DNA of 64,000 nucleotides from Vibrio sp. ES.051 (GTDB taxonomy: Bacteria; Pseudomonadota; Gammaproteobacteria; Enterobacterales; Vibrionaceae). Positions 35,321 through 44,383 of this stretch are shown here, in pieces. The DNA is taken from positions 434,001 to 498,000 of the forward strand of contig NZ_PDJL01000006.1 of NCBI RefSeq assembly GCF_002563795.1. Reading direction: 5' to 3'. The notes beneath the pieces were generated by a model, which was given only the letters and a program-made list of their open reading frames with translations, had not been told where the DNA came from and did not search any database. How positions within the stretch are numbered: position 1 is the first letter of the stretch; every line of letters starts with the position of its first letter. The position numbers and the translations under genes were made by a program.

Positions 35321-36196
35321 ATGGCAAATAATGTTTTAAACCGCTACCTATTCGAAGACCTTTCCGTACGTGGCGAGTTGGTACAATTGGATGAAGCGTA
35401 CCAACGTGTTATCTCCAGCAAGGAATATCCGGCAGCAATAGAAAAACTGCTGGGTGAGCTACTCGTTTCAACCACTCTTTTAACTGCCACTCTTAAGTTC
35501 GAAGGCTCTATCACCATTCAGCTGCAAGGCGATGGTCCTGTGTCTCTTGCCGTTATCAATGGTGACCACAAGCAACGTGTTCGTGGTGTCGCTCGTTGGG
35601 AAGGCGATATTGCCGATAACGCCAACCTTCACGAGCTCATGGGCAAAGGTCACCTCGTGATCACTATCGAACCAAAACATGGTGAGCGTTACCAGGGGGT
35701 GGTTGGGCTAGAAGGTGACACGTTAGCTGACGTTCTAGAAGGTTACTTCGCAAACTCAGAGCAGCTCAAAACGCGCCTATGGATCCGCACGGGCGAGCAC
35801 GAAGGCACGCCACACGCTGCCGGCATGCTGCTTCAGGTGATTCCAGATGGCACTGGTTCACCGGATGATTTCGAACATCTAGAGCAACTGACGGACACCG
35901 TCAAAGACGAAGAGCTATTTGGCCTAGAAGCCAACGAACTACTGTACCGTCTATATAACCAAGACACAGTGCGTCTTTACGAACCACAACCAGTCGAATT
36001 CCATTGTGGCTGTTCTCGTGATCGTAGTGGTGCCGCTATTATCACAGTTGAAAAATCTGAAATTTATGACATTTTGGCTGAAGTTGGTTCGGTTTCATTA
36101 CATTGTGATTACTGCGGTACAACATATACGTTTGATCAATCAGAAGTGACCGAACTCTATGCGCAAGCTTCTACAGATAATAAAACCCTGCATTAA
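35321..36196 (+). CDS. hslO: Redox-regulated chaperone Hsp33
   Basis: This 291-residue holdase is activated by oxidative unfolding. Four zinc-binding Cys lie at the C-terminus in CxC (FHCGCSRDR) and CxxC (LHCDYCGTTY) arrangement, the redox switch. The start MANNVLNRYLFEDLSVRGEL is set by the ATG at 35321 with GAGGAAAG upstream; the frame is open back to 35156 but overlaps hslR there. It is co-transcribed with hslR and followed by a strong terminator. Confidence 0.97.
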   Translation: MANNVLNRYLFEDLSVRGELVQLDEAYQRVISSKEYPAAIEKLLGELLVSTTLLTATLKFEGSITIQLQGDGPVSLAVINGDHKQRVRGVARWEGDIADNANLHELMGKGHLVITIEPKHGERYQGVVGLEGDTLADVLEGYFANSEQLKTRLWIRTGEHEGTPHAAGMLLQVIPDGTGSPDDFEHLEQLTDTVKDEELFGLEANELLYRLYNQDTVRLYEPQPVEFHCGCSRDRSGAAIITVEKSEIYDILAEVGSVSLHCDYCGTTYTFDQSEVTELYAQASTDNKTLH

Positions 36197-36228
36197 TTCT
36201 TACGACTTATCAAGCACGTAATTCACCC

Positions 36229-36260
36229 AAAAAAGGCCAGCTCAATGCTGGCCTTTTTGT
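36229..36260 (+). terminator. Terminator of hslR-hslO
   Basis: AAAAAGGCCAGC, loop TCAAT, GCTGGCCTTTTT: a 12-bp perfect stem with a T-run, 32 bp after the hslO stop codon. Confidence 0.92.
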
Positions 36261-36341
36261 GATCCACCCCCCGTAACACTTGGCTTTAGACGTAATAAAA
36301 CAACCACTTAATTTTAAATAATTAATAACGCTCCCGCCCTA

Positions 36342-36396
36342 GCGCAAAGGATTGCGCGCACGATAAACTATTCCCCACCAATATGTGACGGGTCAC
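36342..36396. promoter_or_regulatory. Two inverted repeats upstream of pckA
   Basis: GCGCAA, 4-bp spacer, TTGCGC (36342-36357), and GTGAC, GG, GTCAC (36385-36396). They lie in the 336-bp region between hslO and pckA, which has no gene. The second looks like a compressed CRP-type site, but the spacing is wrong for CRP. The binding protein is unknown. Confidence 0.35.
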
Positions 36397-36532
36397 CTAA
36401 AAACTCACTGAAATCATGGATATTTTTTGAACTGTCTCCCTGTTTTCTCTCCGCCCCGTTGCTAGCATGGTGAGCAGATTAAAATAAAAACATCTTTACA
36501 AAATCCCTACAAAATCCTTATAAGGAGCACCT

Positions 36533-38161
36533 ATGACCGTTATGGAACATACTAAGGCTGCAACACTTGATCTAACCAAACACGGACTGCATGACGTCAA
36601 AGAGGTTGTACGCAACCCAAGCTATGAAATGTTGTTTGAGGAAGAAACGCGTGAAGACTTAACCGGTTATGAGCGCGGTGTGGTTACTGAACTAGGTGCG
36701 GTTGCCGTTGACACTGGCATCTTTACTGGTCGCTCACCAAAAGATAAATACATCGTCAAAGACGCTACCACTGAAGAGCATATGTGGTGGACGTCTGATC
36801 AAGTAAAAAATGATAACAAACCAATCTCTCAAGAAGTATGGAATGAGTTGAAGGAATTGGTGACAAACCAACTGTCTAACAAGCGTTTGTTTGTCGTTGA
36901 CGGTTACTGTGGTGCAAACCCTGATACACGCTTGAGCATTCGTGTTATCACGGAAGTCGCTTGGCAAGCGCACTTCGTTAAAAACATGTTTATTCGCCCA
37001 ACCGAAGAAGAGTTGGCAACCTTTGAGCCCGACTTCGTGGTCATGAATGGCGCAAAATGCACTAACCCAAAATGGGAAGAGCAAGGTTTGAACTCGGAAA
37101 ACTTCACCGTCTTTAACCTCACTGAGCGCATGCAGCTTATCGGTGGTACTTGGTACGGTGGTGAGATGAAGAAAGGTATGTTCGCGATGATGAACTACTT
37201 CCTTCCTCTCAAAGACATCGCATCGATGCACTGCAGTGCAAACATGGGCAAAGAGGGTGATGTGGCAGTATTCTTCGGTCTGTCTGGTACCGGTAAAACA
37301 ACGCTTTCTACCGACCCTAAACGTGCGCTGATTGGTGATGATGAGCACGGCTGGGATGACGATGGCGTCTTCAACTTTGAAGGCGGTTGCTACGCGAAAA
37401 CCATCAAACTATCGAAAGAAGCAGAGCCCGATATCTACAACGCCATCCGACGTGATGCGCTACTCGAAAACGTCACCGTTCGTGGCGACGGCTCTATCGA
37501 TTTTGATGACGGTTCGAAGACAGAAAACACCCGTGTTTCTTACCCGATCTACCACATTGACAACATCGTGAAACCGGTATCAAAAGGCGGTCACGCGAAT
37601 AAAGTGATCTTCCTCTCTGCAGATGCGTTTGGCGTACTGCCTCCTGTGTCTAAATTGACTCCTGAACAAACTAAATACCACTTCCTCTCTGGCTTTACTG
37701 CGAAGCTTGCAGGTACAGAGCGTGGTATTACTGAGCCAACACCAACCTTCTCTGCTTGTTTCGGCGCGGCGTTCTTAACGCTTCACCCGACAAAATACGC
37801 AGAAGTATTGGTGAAACGTATGGAAGCGGCGGGCGCAGAAGCCTACCTCGTAAACACAGGTTGGAACGGCACAGGTAAGCGCATCTCTATCCAAGATACG
37901 CGTGGCATCATTGATGCTATCCTAGATGGCTCTATTGAAGAAGCAGGGACTAAACATATCCCTATCTTCAACCTTGAAGTGCCGACGTCACTGCCTGGCG
38001 TAGATCCAAGTATTCTCGACCCTCGCGAAACTTACGTAGACCCACTACAATGGGAAAGCAAGGCGAAAGATCTGGCTGAGCGCTTCATCAATAACTTTGA
38101 TAAGTACACAGACAATGCGGAAGGCAAATCTCTGGTTGCCGCTGGGCCACAGATTGATTAA
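36533..38161 (+). CDS. pckA: Phosphoenolpyruvate carboxykinase (ATP)
   Basis: This 542-residue cytosolic enzyme turns oxaloacetate and ATP into phosphoenolpyruvate, ADP and CO2, the first committed step of gluconeogenesis. Visible motifs are GRSPKDKYIVKD, the kinase-1a P-loop GLSGTGKTTLS, the metal-binding DDEHGWDDDGVFNFEGGCYAK, and LNTGWNG-type segment (here VNTGWNGTGKRISI). Length and sequence match the ATP-dependent family. ATAAGGAGC lies just before the ATG. It stands as a single gene with its own terminator. Confidence 0.98.
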   Translation: MTVMEHTKAATLDLTKHGLHDVKEVVRNPSYEMLFEEETREDLTGYERGVVTELGAVAVDTGIFTGRSPKDKYIVKDATTEEHMWWTSDQVKNDNKPISQEVWNELKELVTNQLSNKRLFVVDGYCGANPDTRLSIRVITEVAWQAHFVKNMFIRPTEEELATFEPDFVVMNGAKCTNPKWEEQGLNSENFTVFNLTERMQLIGGTWYGGEMKKGMFAMMNYFLPLKDIASMHCSANMGKEGDVAVFFGLSGTGKTTLSTDPKRALIGDDEHGWDDDGVFNFEGGCYAKTIKLSKEAEPDIYNAIRRDALLENVTVRGDGSIDFDDGSKTENTRVSYPIYHIDNIVKPVSKGGHANKVIFLSADAFGVLPPVSKLTPEQTKYHFLSGFTAKLAGTERGITEPTPTFSACFGAAFLTLHPTKYAEVLVKRMEAAGAEAYLVNTGWNGTGKRISIQDTRGIIDAILDGSIEEAGTKHIPIFNLEVPTSLPGVDPSILDPRETYVDPLQWESKAKDLAERFINNFDKYTDNAEGKSLVAAGPQID

Positions 38162-38210
38162 TCCCAAGCCAATCTAAGTCGACCGTGACTTAGTTACAAA
38201 AAACTTCTTC

Positions 38211-38236
38211 AAGCCCCTCTTTTGAGGGGCTTTTTA
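38211..38236 (+). terminator. Terminator of pckA
   Basis: AAGCCCCTC, loop TTTT, GAGGGGCTT followed by TTT, 50 bp after the pckA stop codon. Confidence 0.9.
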
Positions 38237-38335
38237 TTGAATACCGCACAAGATTGATACAAGCTAACACTTATCTAAATCATTTGAGAAACTGATATCT
38301 CAGTTTCCATGCACCCACAATAGGTTCTACTAGGG

Positions 38336-40438
38336 ATGAAAACAGCGCGTCGAGTTCTAATTTTGTTACTTGTGTTAGTGGTTGCGATTCCGGCCGCTGT
38401 GATTGCGCTGCTCACCACGTCCTACGCTAACGCCACTTGGCAACGGCTTTCGCACCAGCTTAATCTGCCCTTTAACGCCGACAGCATTCATTATGACTTT
38501 CCATACCACCTGACTTTACAAGGTGTGAGTGCCGCAACTGCCGATTACCCTTATATCGAACAAATTGATCTCTGGATGAATCCCGATGTTTATCGTGATG
38601 GTCAGTGGATCGTCGACAGCTTGCTCATTGACGGACTCAGCTTACAACAAGGACTACCCGCTTTACCCAGCCTAGAGCATATTCAGTTTCATCAGGTCGC
38701 CCTCAAGAATCTTGATTACGCTGACGAACAGTTTTCTGCCAATGGTATTAACCTCCAAATTCAATCGCCACGATGGAATGGCGACTCTATACCGTATGGA
38801 GAGGTTCAACTCGCGGCCGATCAAATATATTGGAGTGGCGAAGCCTTTAATCAAGTTTTGGTCGACATGGACTACAAGCCGGAAAACAGCACGCTTTACG
38901 GCGCTTCATTTAGCTGGCGCAATAGCCAAGTGTCCGGCCAAGGTGAGCAGTACGCACAAGGGTGGTCTTTAGTGAACGTCACCATCAATAAACTGCAGAT
39001 GAGTAACGCGCAGCGCGATTCCCTTCTAGTGAAACCCTGGCAAACATTACCTTTCCAAATCAGTCACATCAATAGTCTCGATGTTCTGAATGCCGATATT
39101 GCGTGGGGAGACTGGCATTGGCAAAACCTCGAACTGTCGGTTGAGGACGCCACACTGCCTCTCTCACTCTGGAACACCACCGCACAGATTTCTTTGCAAG
39201 CCGATAGTGTTCAATTCCAGCAGCAAACGGCTGTGGAACCACGTTTAAGCGCCATGCTCAAGCCAGGTCAACTCCTACTGAATGACCTAAGTTTCGATTG
39301 GCAACAAGGCCGAGTGCAAACCTCCGGGAAATTTAGTCCTACCCAATGGCAAATCGACGAGGCTTCCGTCCGCGGTTTGAAGTGGACCATACAGCCAGAA
39401 GACCGCCACGACTGGTGGCGCACCGCCACAAGCAAGTTAGATCATGTGGCGATTAAACGACTCGATATTCAACGCAGCCAAATCATTCAACTCTCCGAAA
39501 CGCCTTATTGGCAACTCTCTGGTTTCAGCATCGACGGTGAACAGCTTGAAATAGCAAGGTCGAACAAACGCTGGGTTCTTTGGAATGGGCATCTCGATGC
39601 CAGTGTGGTTAATGCCAGTTATGAGCAGACTCTCTCATCTCATGCGGCGCTTTCTATGCAAAGCGACAATGGCTTCTGGCAATTGACTCGTCTATTTGCG
39701 CCACTAGAGCAAGGCTACATCGAAGGGTTTGGACACATCGACTTAAACACCACCAGTCAGCCATGGGCGTTAAATGTAAATGCTGACGGCATTCCACTGA
39801 AGCTGCTCAACCGTTACTTACCTACAACATTTGCATTCGAAGGATTCACTGACCTAAGCCTCGACCTGCAAGGACTCGTCGGTGATCGCAATATGCTGGC
39901 TTACAGTTTGTCTGGTGAGGTGGCCGCGAATATGCGTGATACGACCTTAAAATTACAAGCCGACCATGATCTCAAAGCCGTGACCTTTAGCCCATTGCGT
40001 TTAGAGGCTCAGCGTGGGAAGGTGGCGATTCAACCAATCACCATGTCAGGAAAAACCATGACTGGTAAGGTATTGGGCGAATTTGATATGACCAACACCC
40101 CGCTTAGTGGCATTGTCTACCAATTGGACGGGGTATGTGGTGTGGTTCAAGGCGACCTTCTAAGCGGCGAAGTAAGTCGTAATGACTGCGTAGAGCCCCC
40201 ATCATCAGTAAAGACTGACAAATCGCGGCAGAGATCCGAGGCGTCGATGGAACCCACGACATTGATTGATGATATCAATCTAGAGCTGCATGAAGAACAA
40301 CTCAGCGAAGAGGTGGTTGAAGAAGAGCAAGAGCCAGTCGCACCAACCATCTCAGCAGAGCAAGTGCTTCCTACTGAAAATGAAAGCGCGACGGAGGGAA
40401 CGCTTGAGCCTACTCACCTAACAACTGAGGAACTTTGA
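38336..40438 (+). CDS. AsmA-like membrane-anchored protein
   Basis: This 700-residue protein has an N-terminal membrane anchor (VLILLLVLVVAIPAAVIALL) and a long beta-rich body of repeated short strands. The C-terminal region is AsmA-like (GFGHIDLNTTSQPWALNVNA, LEGFTDLSLDLQGLVGD-type, here FEGFTDLSLDLQGLVGDRNM). The last about 90 residues are Glu/Ser/Thr-rich and probably disordered. AsmA-family proteins are periplasmic bridges thought to move phospholipids or affect outer-membrane assembly. Its 3' end overlaps the convergent fabY gene by 21 bp. Assignment to a particular subfamily is uncertain. Confidence 0.72.
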   Translation: MKTARRVLILLLVLVVAIPAAVIALLTTSYANATWQRLSHQLNLPFNADSIHYDFPYHLTLQGVSAATADYPYIEQIDLWMNPDVYRDGQWIVDSLLIDGLSLQQGLPALPSLEHIQFHQVALKNLDYADEQFSANGINLQIQSPRWNGDSIPYGEVQLAADQIYWSGEAFNQVLVDMDYKPENSTLYGASFSWRNSQVSGQGEQYAQGWSLVNVTINKLQMSNAQRDSLLVKPWQTLPFQISHINSLDVLNADIAWGDWHWQNLELSVEDATLPLSLWNTTAQISLQADSVQFQQQTAVEPRLSAMLKPGQLLLNDLSFDWQQGRVQTSGKFSPTQWQIDEASVRGLKWTIQPEDRHDWWRTATSKLDHVAIKRLDIQRSQIIQLSETPYWQLSGFSIDGEQLEIARSNKRWVLWNGHLDASVVNASYEQTLSSHAALSMQSDNGFWQLTRLFAPLEQGYIEGFGHIDLNTTSQPWALNVNADGIPLKLLNRYLPTTFAFEGFTDLSLDLQGLVGDRNMLAYSLSGEVAANMRDTTLKLQADHDLKAVTFSPLRLEAQRGKVAIQPITMSGKTMTGKVLGEFDMTNTPLSGIVYQLDGVCGVVQGDLLSGEVSRNDCVEPPSSVKTDKSRQRSEASMEPTTLIDDINLELHEEQLSEEVVEEEQEPVAPTISAEQVLPTENESATEGTLEPTHLTTEEL

Positions 40439-41335
40439 ATCGTTGGGTAGCAGCATGTAGGTACCAACAAAATCCACTGCGGGGGTCTCACCGCTATAAA
40501 TCACCACGTGAATGACGATGCGTGCTTTTCTTCCTGATGCTAAGCGGTCTAAGTCGCCACTGATGCCATCCAGTGATGTGCTCGCCACTGGATTTTGCTC
40601 TACGGGCTGACGATAACGAATCGAACTATCCGCCAATACAATATCCCCGTGCAACCCGCGCTCTTTAAGCAAAAGCCATGTCATCCCCCACCCTGTCAGT
40701 GTGGCTAGGGTAAAGGCAGAACCTGCAAACATGGTGTTGTGAGGGTTGAGGTTAGGGTTGAGCTGCGCACAACACTCAAATTGGTAACCCGTGTACTGAT
40801 TAATTTTGATCCCCATCTTGTCACTGATTGGGATCTGTTGCTCCCAGCGCTGCTGCAGCTCAGTACACCACTCAGGGCGACGTAAAACATTCGCCATCGG
40901 GTCAAGCGGCTTCACCATCTGTTGGTGGCACACTGGCCCGCGCCCATCGGTCAGCTCACCACGACGTTCAAAGTCATTTTTTTCATAAAAGGCAATCGCA
41001 TCTTCACGGGCATTACATACCAAACGTTTCGCACCTTCTTGGCGCGCCAGCGACTCCAGAGCAACCAGAAGCAACGACCCCATTCCTTTGTTACGGCGAT
41101 TACTTTTTACCGCCATATAGCGAATCTGGCCATCGTTACCCGGTGTGATGTATAAACGCCCGATGGCAATGGGACGGCCTCGACCATCGACAATCATACG
41201 ATGATGGCTCATGCCATCATATTCATCCCGTTCTGAACCTATCGGCATGCGCCATGGTTCACGAAGCATCTGCCAGCGAAATTGATAGTACTTCTTCAGC
41301 TGGTTATCCGTTTTAGGGGTAATGAGTTTGAACAT
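40418..41335 (-). CDS. fabY: FabY (YiiD) bifunctional GNAT acetyltransferase and hotdog thioesterase-like protein
   Basis: This 305-residue protein is a fusion. Residues 1 to about 140 are a GNAT domain (YMAVKSNRRNKGMGSLLLVA, then RLVCNAREDAIAFYEKNDF); the rest is a YiiD-type hotdog-fold domain (NLNPHNTMFAGSAFTLATLT, GWGMTWLLLKERG, LADSSIRYRQPV). E. coli YiiD has the same layout and is linked to initiation of fatty-acid synthesis. I start at the ATG at 41335 with AAAGGA 5 nt upstream; the frame is open to 41365. It is convergent with the AsmA-like gene. Confidence 0.85.
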   Translation of the reverse strand: MFKLITPKTDNQLKKYYQFRWQMLREPWRMPIGSERDEYDGMSHHRMIVDGRGRPIAIGRLYITPGNDGQIRYMAVKSNRRNKGMGSLLLVALESLARQEGAKRLVCNAREDAIAFYEKNDFERRGELTDGRGPVCHQQMVKPLDPMANVLRRPEWCTELQQRWEQQIPISDKMGIKINQYTGYQFECCAQLNPNLNPHNTMFAGSAFTLATLTGWGMTWLLLKERGLHGDIVLADSSIRYRQPVEQNPVASTSLDGISGDLDRLASGRKARIVIHVVIYSGETPAVDFVGTYMLLPNDSKFLSC

Positions 41336-41443
41336 ATCAATCCTTTGAACGTGCAAAGCAAACAAAAAGTCTGAGGAAAAAGCCCCAGTAAAATAACATC
41401 ATTTAGGGTGTATAGCTTAGACCATGATCGTGTCAGCGCCAGA

Positions 41444-41878
41444 TTAGACTTGTAGCCAAAACGTCACCGGCCCGTCATTAACTAAGGACACTTTCATATC
41501 AGCAGCAAACCGGCCACGCTGTGTCGGCAGAACCTGCTCACACTGGTCAGAAAAATAATCATACAGATGCTCGGCATCGGTTGGGTGAGCACCACGAGAA
41601 AAGCCAGCTCGCGTGCCTTTTTTGGTATCGGCCGGTAACGTAAACTGAGACACGACCAACACTTTGCCTTCCACTTGTTTGACGTTGAGGTTCATTTTAC
41701 CTGCATCATCTTCAAACACACGGTAGGTGGTAACGCGTTCCATCAAACGCTTGGCTTTGGCTTCATCATCGCCTTTCTCTACGCCCAGTAAAACAAGTAA
41801 ACCTTGATCGATTTCACCAACCACTTCTCCACCGACTCGAACGGCGGCCTCACTGACTCGTTGAATTAGCGCTATCAC
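41444..41878 (-). CDS. dtd: D-aminoacyl-tRNA deacylase
   Basis: This 144-residue enzyme removes D-amino acids, and also glycine from tRNA-Ala, as translation proofreading. The core motifs SQFTLPADTKKGTRAGFS and the C-terminal DGPVTFWLQV are present. I start at the GTG at 41878 (then IALIQRVSEAAVRVGGE), which gives the standard family length and has GGAAG upstream; an ATG at 41896 would add six residues. It overlaps the end of the YihY gene by 29 bp. Confidence 0.96.
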   Translation of the reverse strand: MIALIQRVSEAAVRVGGEVVGEIDQGLLVLLGVEKGDDEAKAKRLMERVTTYRVFEDDAGKMNLNVKQVEGKVLVVSQFTLPADTKKGTRAGFSRGAHPTDAEHLYDYFSDQCEQVLPTQRGRFAADMKVSLVNDGPVTFWLQV

Positions 41879-42794
41879 TACTTTCGCTTCCTTCATTTTC
41901 TAACTGAGATTCCGCGGACGAGTCTATCATGTCTAAGTCCTCACTCCAGTGTTCTTGTTCACCAAGCGCAGCGGTGACCTCGGCGGCCAATAAAACAATC
42001 ATCCAGCACAAATAGACCCAAACAAATAAAATAGGAATCGCGGCTAAAGCCCCATAAATCAACTGATATGATGGAAAATGGGTAATATACAGCGCGAACC
42101 CTTTCTTACTCAACTCAAACAATACCGCGGCCAACAAGGCACCCAATGCACCATGCGCTAGGTGTACCTTCTTGTTTGGTACTAAGATGTATAAGCCTAA
42201 AAACGCAAAAAAAGACAGCAATAACGGTAACCAACGCAAGAATAGATTGAACGCACCAGAAAGGACTTCATGATCTAAGACTTCCAGTGATGTGGCGTAC
42301 GAGGTCGCGGCGATACTCGCGCCCACCATAATGGGACCTAGCGTCAGCACCATCCAATACATGGAAAAAGAAAACACCAAGCGACGCTTGTCTTTCACTC
42401 GCCAAATATAGTTTAAGCTCTTATCAATGTTTGAAATCAACATCAGCGCAGCAATAAATAGGAACCCGCCCCCTACTGCACTCATTTTTCCGGTATTCGC
42501 CACGAACTCTTGCAACGCCGTATCCACCACTTCCCCTGATGCAGGCACAAAATTTTCAATAACGTAGCCTTGCAGCACTTCGCCGACATTCGAAAAAACA
42601 GGGAATTTCGACAATATGGATAACAGTACCGTCAACATCGGCACAATGGACAACAAAGTAATATAAGCAAGATAGCCCGCGTTGACATTCACGCGATCGT
42701 GCGTTAATCGCTTAAGAAGATACTTAAAAAACGCGACGCAACTTGGCAGTAAATGGCTTACCCTTGCCTTGTAACTCTCTAATAACTGGTTCAT
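41850..42794 (-). CDS. YihY/BrkB family membrane protein (UPF0761)
   Basis: This 314-residue inner-membrane protein has about six helices (YLAYITLLSIVPMLTVLLSI; GGGFLFIAALMLISNI; SMYWMVLTLGPIMVGASI; LFLRWLPLLLSFFAFLGLYI; LVPNKKVHLAHGALGALLAA; LAAIPILFVWVYLCWMIVLL). The tail is acidic and Ser-rich. The family was once annotated ribonuclease BN by mistake and its function is unresolved. It is upstream of dtd, as in E. coli (yihY-dtd-fabY), supporting one conserved operon. Confidence 0.9.
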   Translation of the reverse strand: MNQLLESYKARVSHLLPSCVAFFKYLLKRLTHDRVNVNAGYLAYITLLSIVPMLTVLLSILSKFPVFSNVGEVLQGYVIENFVPASGEVVDTALQEFVANTGKMSAVGGGFLFIAALMLISNIDKSLNYIWRVKDKRRLVFSFSMYWMVLTLGPIMVGASIAATSYATSLEVLDHEVLSGAFNLFLRWLPLLLSFFAFLGLYILVPNKKVHLAHGALGALLAAVLFELSKKGFALYITHFPSYQLIYGALAAIPILFVWVYLCWMIVLLAAEVTAALGEQEHWSEDLDMIDSSAESQLENEGSESSDSANSTSQ

Positions 42795-42810
42795 AGTTCA
42801 TCCCATAATA

Positions 42811-43077
42811 AGGGTCTGTTGACCTTTTGAGCTGATTTTTGCAGCAGTTTGTGGATTCTTTATACAAGGCAGAGGCTTTGAATTGTAGTTAACCTACTAG
42901 AGAAGCCGATAACGCAGTAGAAAGAAACCACAAGCGCTGCCCGAAGGGTTCGTCTAGAAGCGTTTTACTCTTTGTTGAGAGGCGTTTTGCTTAGAATGAC
43001 TATGCTACAACCCTCTCGCCGCGATTAAAACGCTTTTATATCGAACAAAAAACAACCACAAAAGGTCGACAGACCCT
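42811..43077. mobile_element. MITE-like element, 267 bp
   Basis: Terminal inverted repeats of 18 bp with one mismatch bound the element: AGGGTCTGTTGACCTTTT (42811-42828) and AAAAGGTCGACAGACCCT (43060-43077). The interior has no open reading frame and contains further short inverted repeats, among them AAAACGCTT-type segments. This is the form of a non-autonomous miniature transposable element. I recall similar sequences scattered in Vibrio genomes, but cannot check here. No clear target duplication is visible. Confidence 0.75.
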
Positions 43078-43095
43078 ATTGTCGAGGACATAAGA

Positions 43096-43737
43096 ATGCC
43101 TTATTTATTAGCAATTGTACTATCAATTTTCACATTGACAGGGTGTCAATCTGCTTATTACTCCGCGATGGAGCAAGTCGGGTACCATAAACGAGATATT
43201 ATGGTCGACCGTGTCGAAGATGCCAAAGAATCCCAACAAGATGCGCAAGAAGAATTCTCCAGCGCACTTGAGGCGTTGTCTGCCCTAACCAACTTTGATG
43301 GTGGCGAACTGGAAAGCATCTATAACAAGATTAATGACCAGTACGAAGACAGCGCAAAAGCCGCGCAAGAGGTGCGTGACCGCATCGCTGCCATTGAAGA
43401 CGTCTCTGATGCTTTATTTGATGAATGGCAAGACGAACTCGACTTGTATACCAATACCAAGCTGCGTCGCTCTAGCGAACAAAAACTGCGTGAAACCAAA
43501 GCGTCTTACCAAACCATGCTCAGCGCGATGAAACGTGCCGAGAAAAAGATGGCACCAGTATTAAACACACTGCGCGATAATACGCTGTATCTAAAACACA
43601 ACCTCAACGCGAGTGCGATTGGTTCGTTGCAAGGTGAGTTCTCTAGTTTAGAGAAAGACATTCAATTCGCTATTAAACAAATGAACGAAGCGATTGCTGA
43701 ATCAGATAAATTCCTGCAAAAGCTTAATCAAAAGTAA
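43096..43737 (+). CDS. DUF2959 lipoprotein
   Basis: This 213-residue protein has a lipoprotein signal (MPYLLAIVLSIFTLTGC, lipobox LTGC with lipid Cys17). The rest is a long, highly charged helical domain (EFSSALEALSALTNFDGGEL; RDRIAAIEDVSDALFDEWQD) predicted to form coiled coils. This matches the DUF2959 family of unknown function. The MITE-like element ends 18 bp before its ATG, so the promoter may lie within or be supplied by the element. Confidence 0.85.
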   Translation: MPYLLAIVLSIFTLTGCQSAYYSAMEQVGYHKRDIMVDRVEDAKESQQDAQEEFSSALEALSALTNFDGGELESIYNKINDQYEDSAKAAQEVRDRIAAIEDVSDALFDEWQDELDLYTNTKLRRSSEQKLRETKASYQTMLSAMKRAEKKMAPVLNTLRDNTLYLKHNLNASAIGSLQGEFSSLEKDIQFAIKQMNEAIAESDKFLQKLNQK

Positions 43738-43748
43738 ATGATTCAGAC

Positions 43749-43770
43749 CTCCTCCTCGCGAGGAGGTTTT
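43749..43770 (+). terminator. Terminator of the DUF2959 gene
   Basis: CCTCCTCG/CGAGGAGG is a perfect 16-bp palindrome followed by TTTT, 14 bp after the stop codon. Confidence 0.75.
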
Positions 43771-44311
43771 AGTCTGCTGCCTCGTCGACTAAGCCTATTA
43801 CTCTTCGAACAAAGTCCACGCGCTCTTCGACCCTTCCCCAAGGCACTTCCACCACTTCGTAACCCAGATCAACATAGGTATCCACTAAGGATTGATGAAT
43901 CTTCAATGCCTCTTCAAAGCTGTGCGGACGCACTTCATCTTGCACGTAAATAGATGCTTCAGGTCGACAAGTAAACACCTGACTATGGTACCCAGCAATT
44001 TCAGTTAAGAAAGCTTGGTCAACGTGACAACCACCCACTTGCAGATAAGCGACAATATCTGGAATCGCACGATCAACAAAAGCCACGTTAGCACTCAACG
44101 CCTGACGCTTTTGCTTGCCCATCAACTCAAGGCACAACTTGGCAAACTCAGGCAGATTCGTCCACGGTAAAATGCCATTATCTAACTGGCTTTGCTGCTC
44201 AATCAAGTGGCGAGATCCTTCAGGGAAAGTGGCGTATCCACACGCTTCTAGCGCACTCAGCAATGTCGTTTTTCCCGCACCAGGCCCGCCAGTGATAATG
44301 ATCGGGTTCAT
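43769..44311 (-). CDS. P-loop ATPase/kinase-like protein
   Basis: This 180-residue protein begins MNPIIITGGPGAGKTTLLSA, a clear Walker A motif, and has an ENVAFVDRAIPD-like Walker B strand (ANVAFVDRAIPDIVAYL). The size and the closing strand (VPWGRVEERVDFV) resemble the AAA_28 family, which is related to small nucleoside or nicotinamide-riboside-type kinases. No substrate can be named. I chose the ATG at 44311 with GGAG 7 nt upstream; the frame is open to 44344. It lies downstream of typA on the same strand, beyond a terminator. Confidence 0.75.
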   Translation of the reverse strand: MNPIIITGGPGAGKTTLLSALEACGYATFPEGSRHLIEQQSQLDNGILPWTNLPEFAKLCLELMGKQKRQALSANVAFVDRAIPDIVAYLQVGGCHVDQAFLTEIAGYHSQVFTCRPEASIYVQDEVRPHSFEEALKIHQSLVDTYVDLGYEVVEVPWGRVEERVDFVRRVIGLVDEAAD

Positions 44312-44328
44312 ATTCAACTCCAGAAAAC

Positions 44329-44356
44329 AAAAAGCCCCGAGCATAACTCGAGGCTT
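44329..44356 (-). terminator. Terminator of typA
   Basis: On the minus strand AAGCCTCGAG, loop TTATG, CTCGGGGCTT is followed by TTT. It lies 28 bp after the typA stop codon. Confidence 0.85.
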
Positions 44357-44383
44357 CTTCTTAATTGAATCGCTTAACGAAAA

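Noticed and set aside
36734..37348. Minus-strand 204-codon open frame within pckA
   Set aside because: It is the reverse of a strongly conserved gene, with no ribosome-binding site or recognisable domain; shadow of coding bias.
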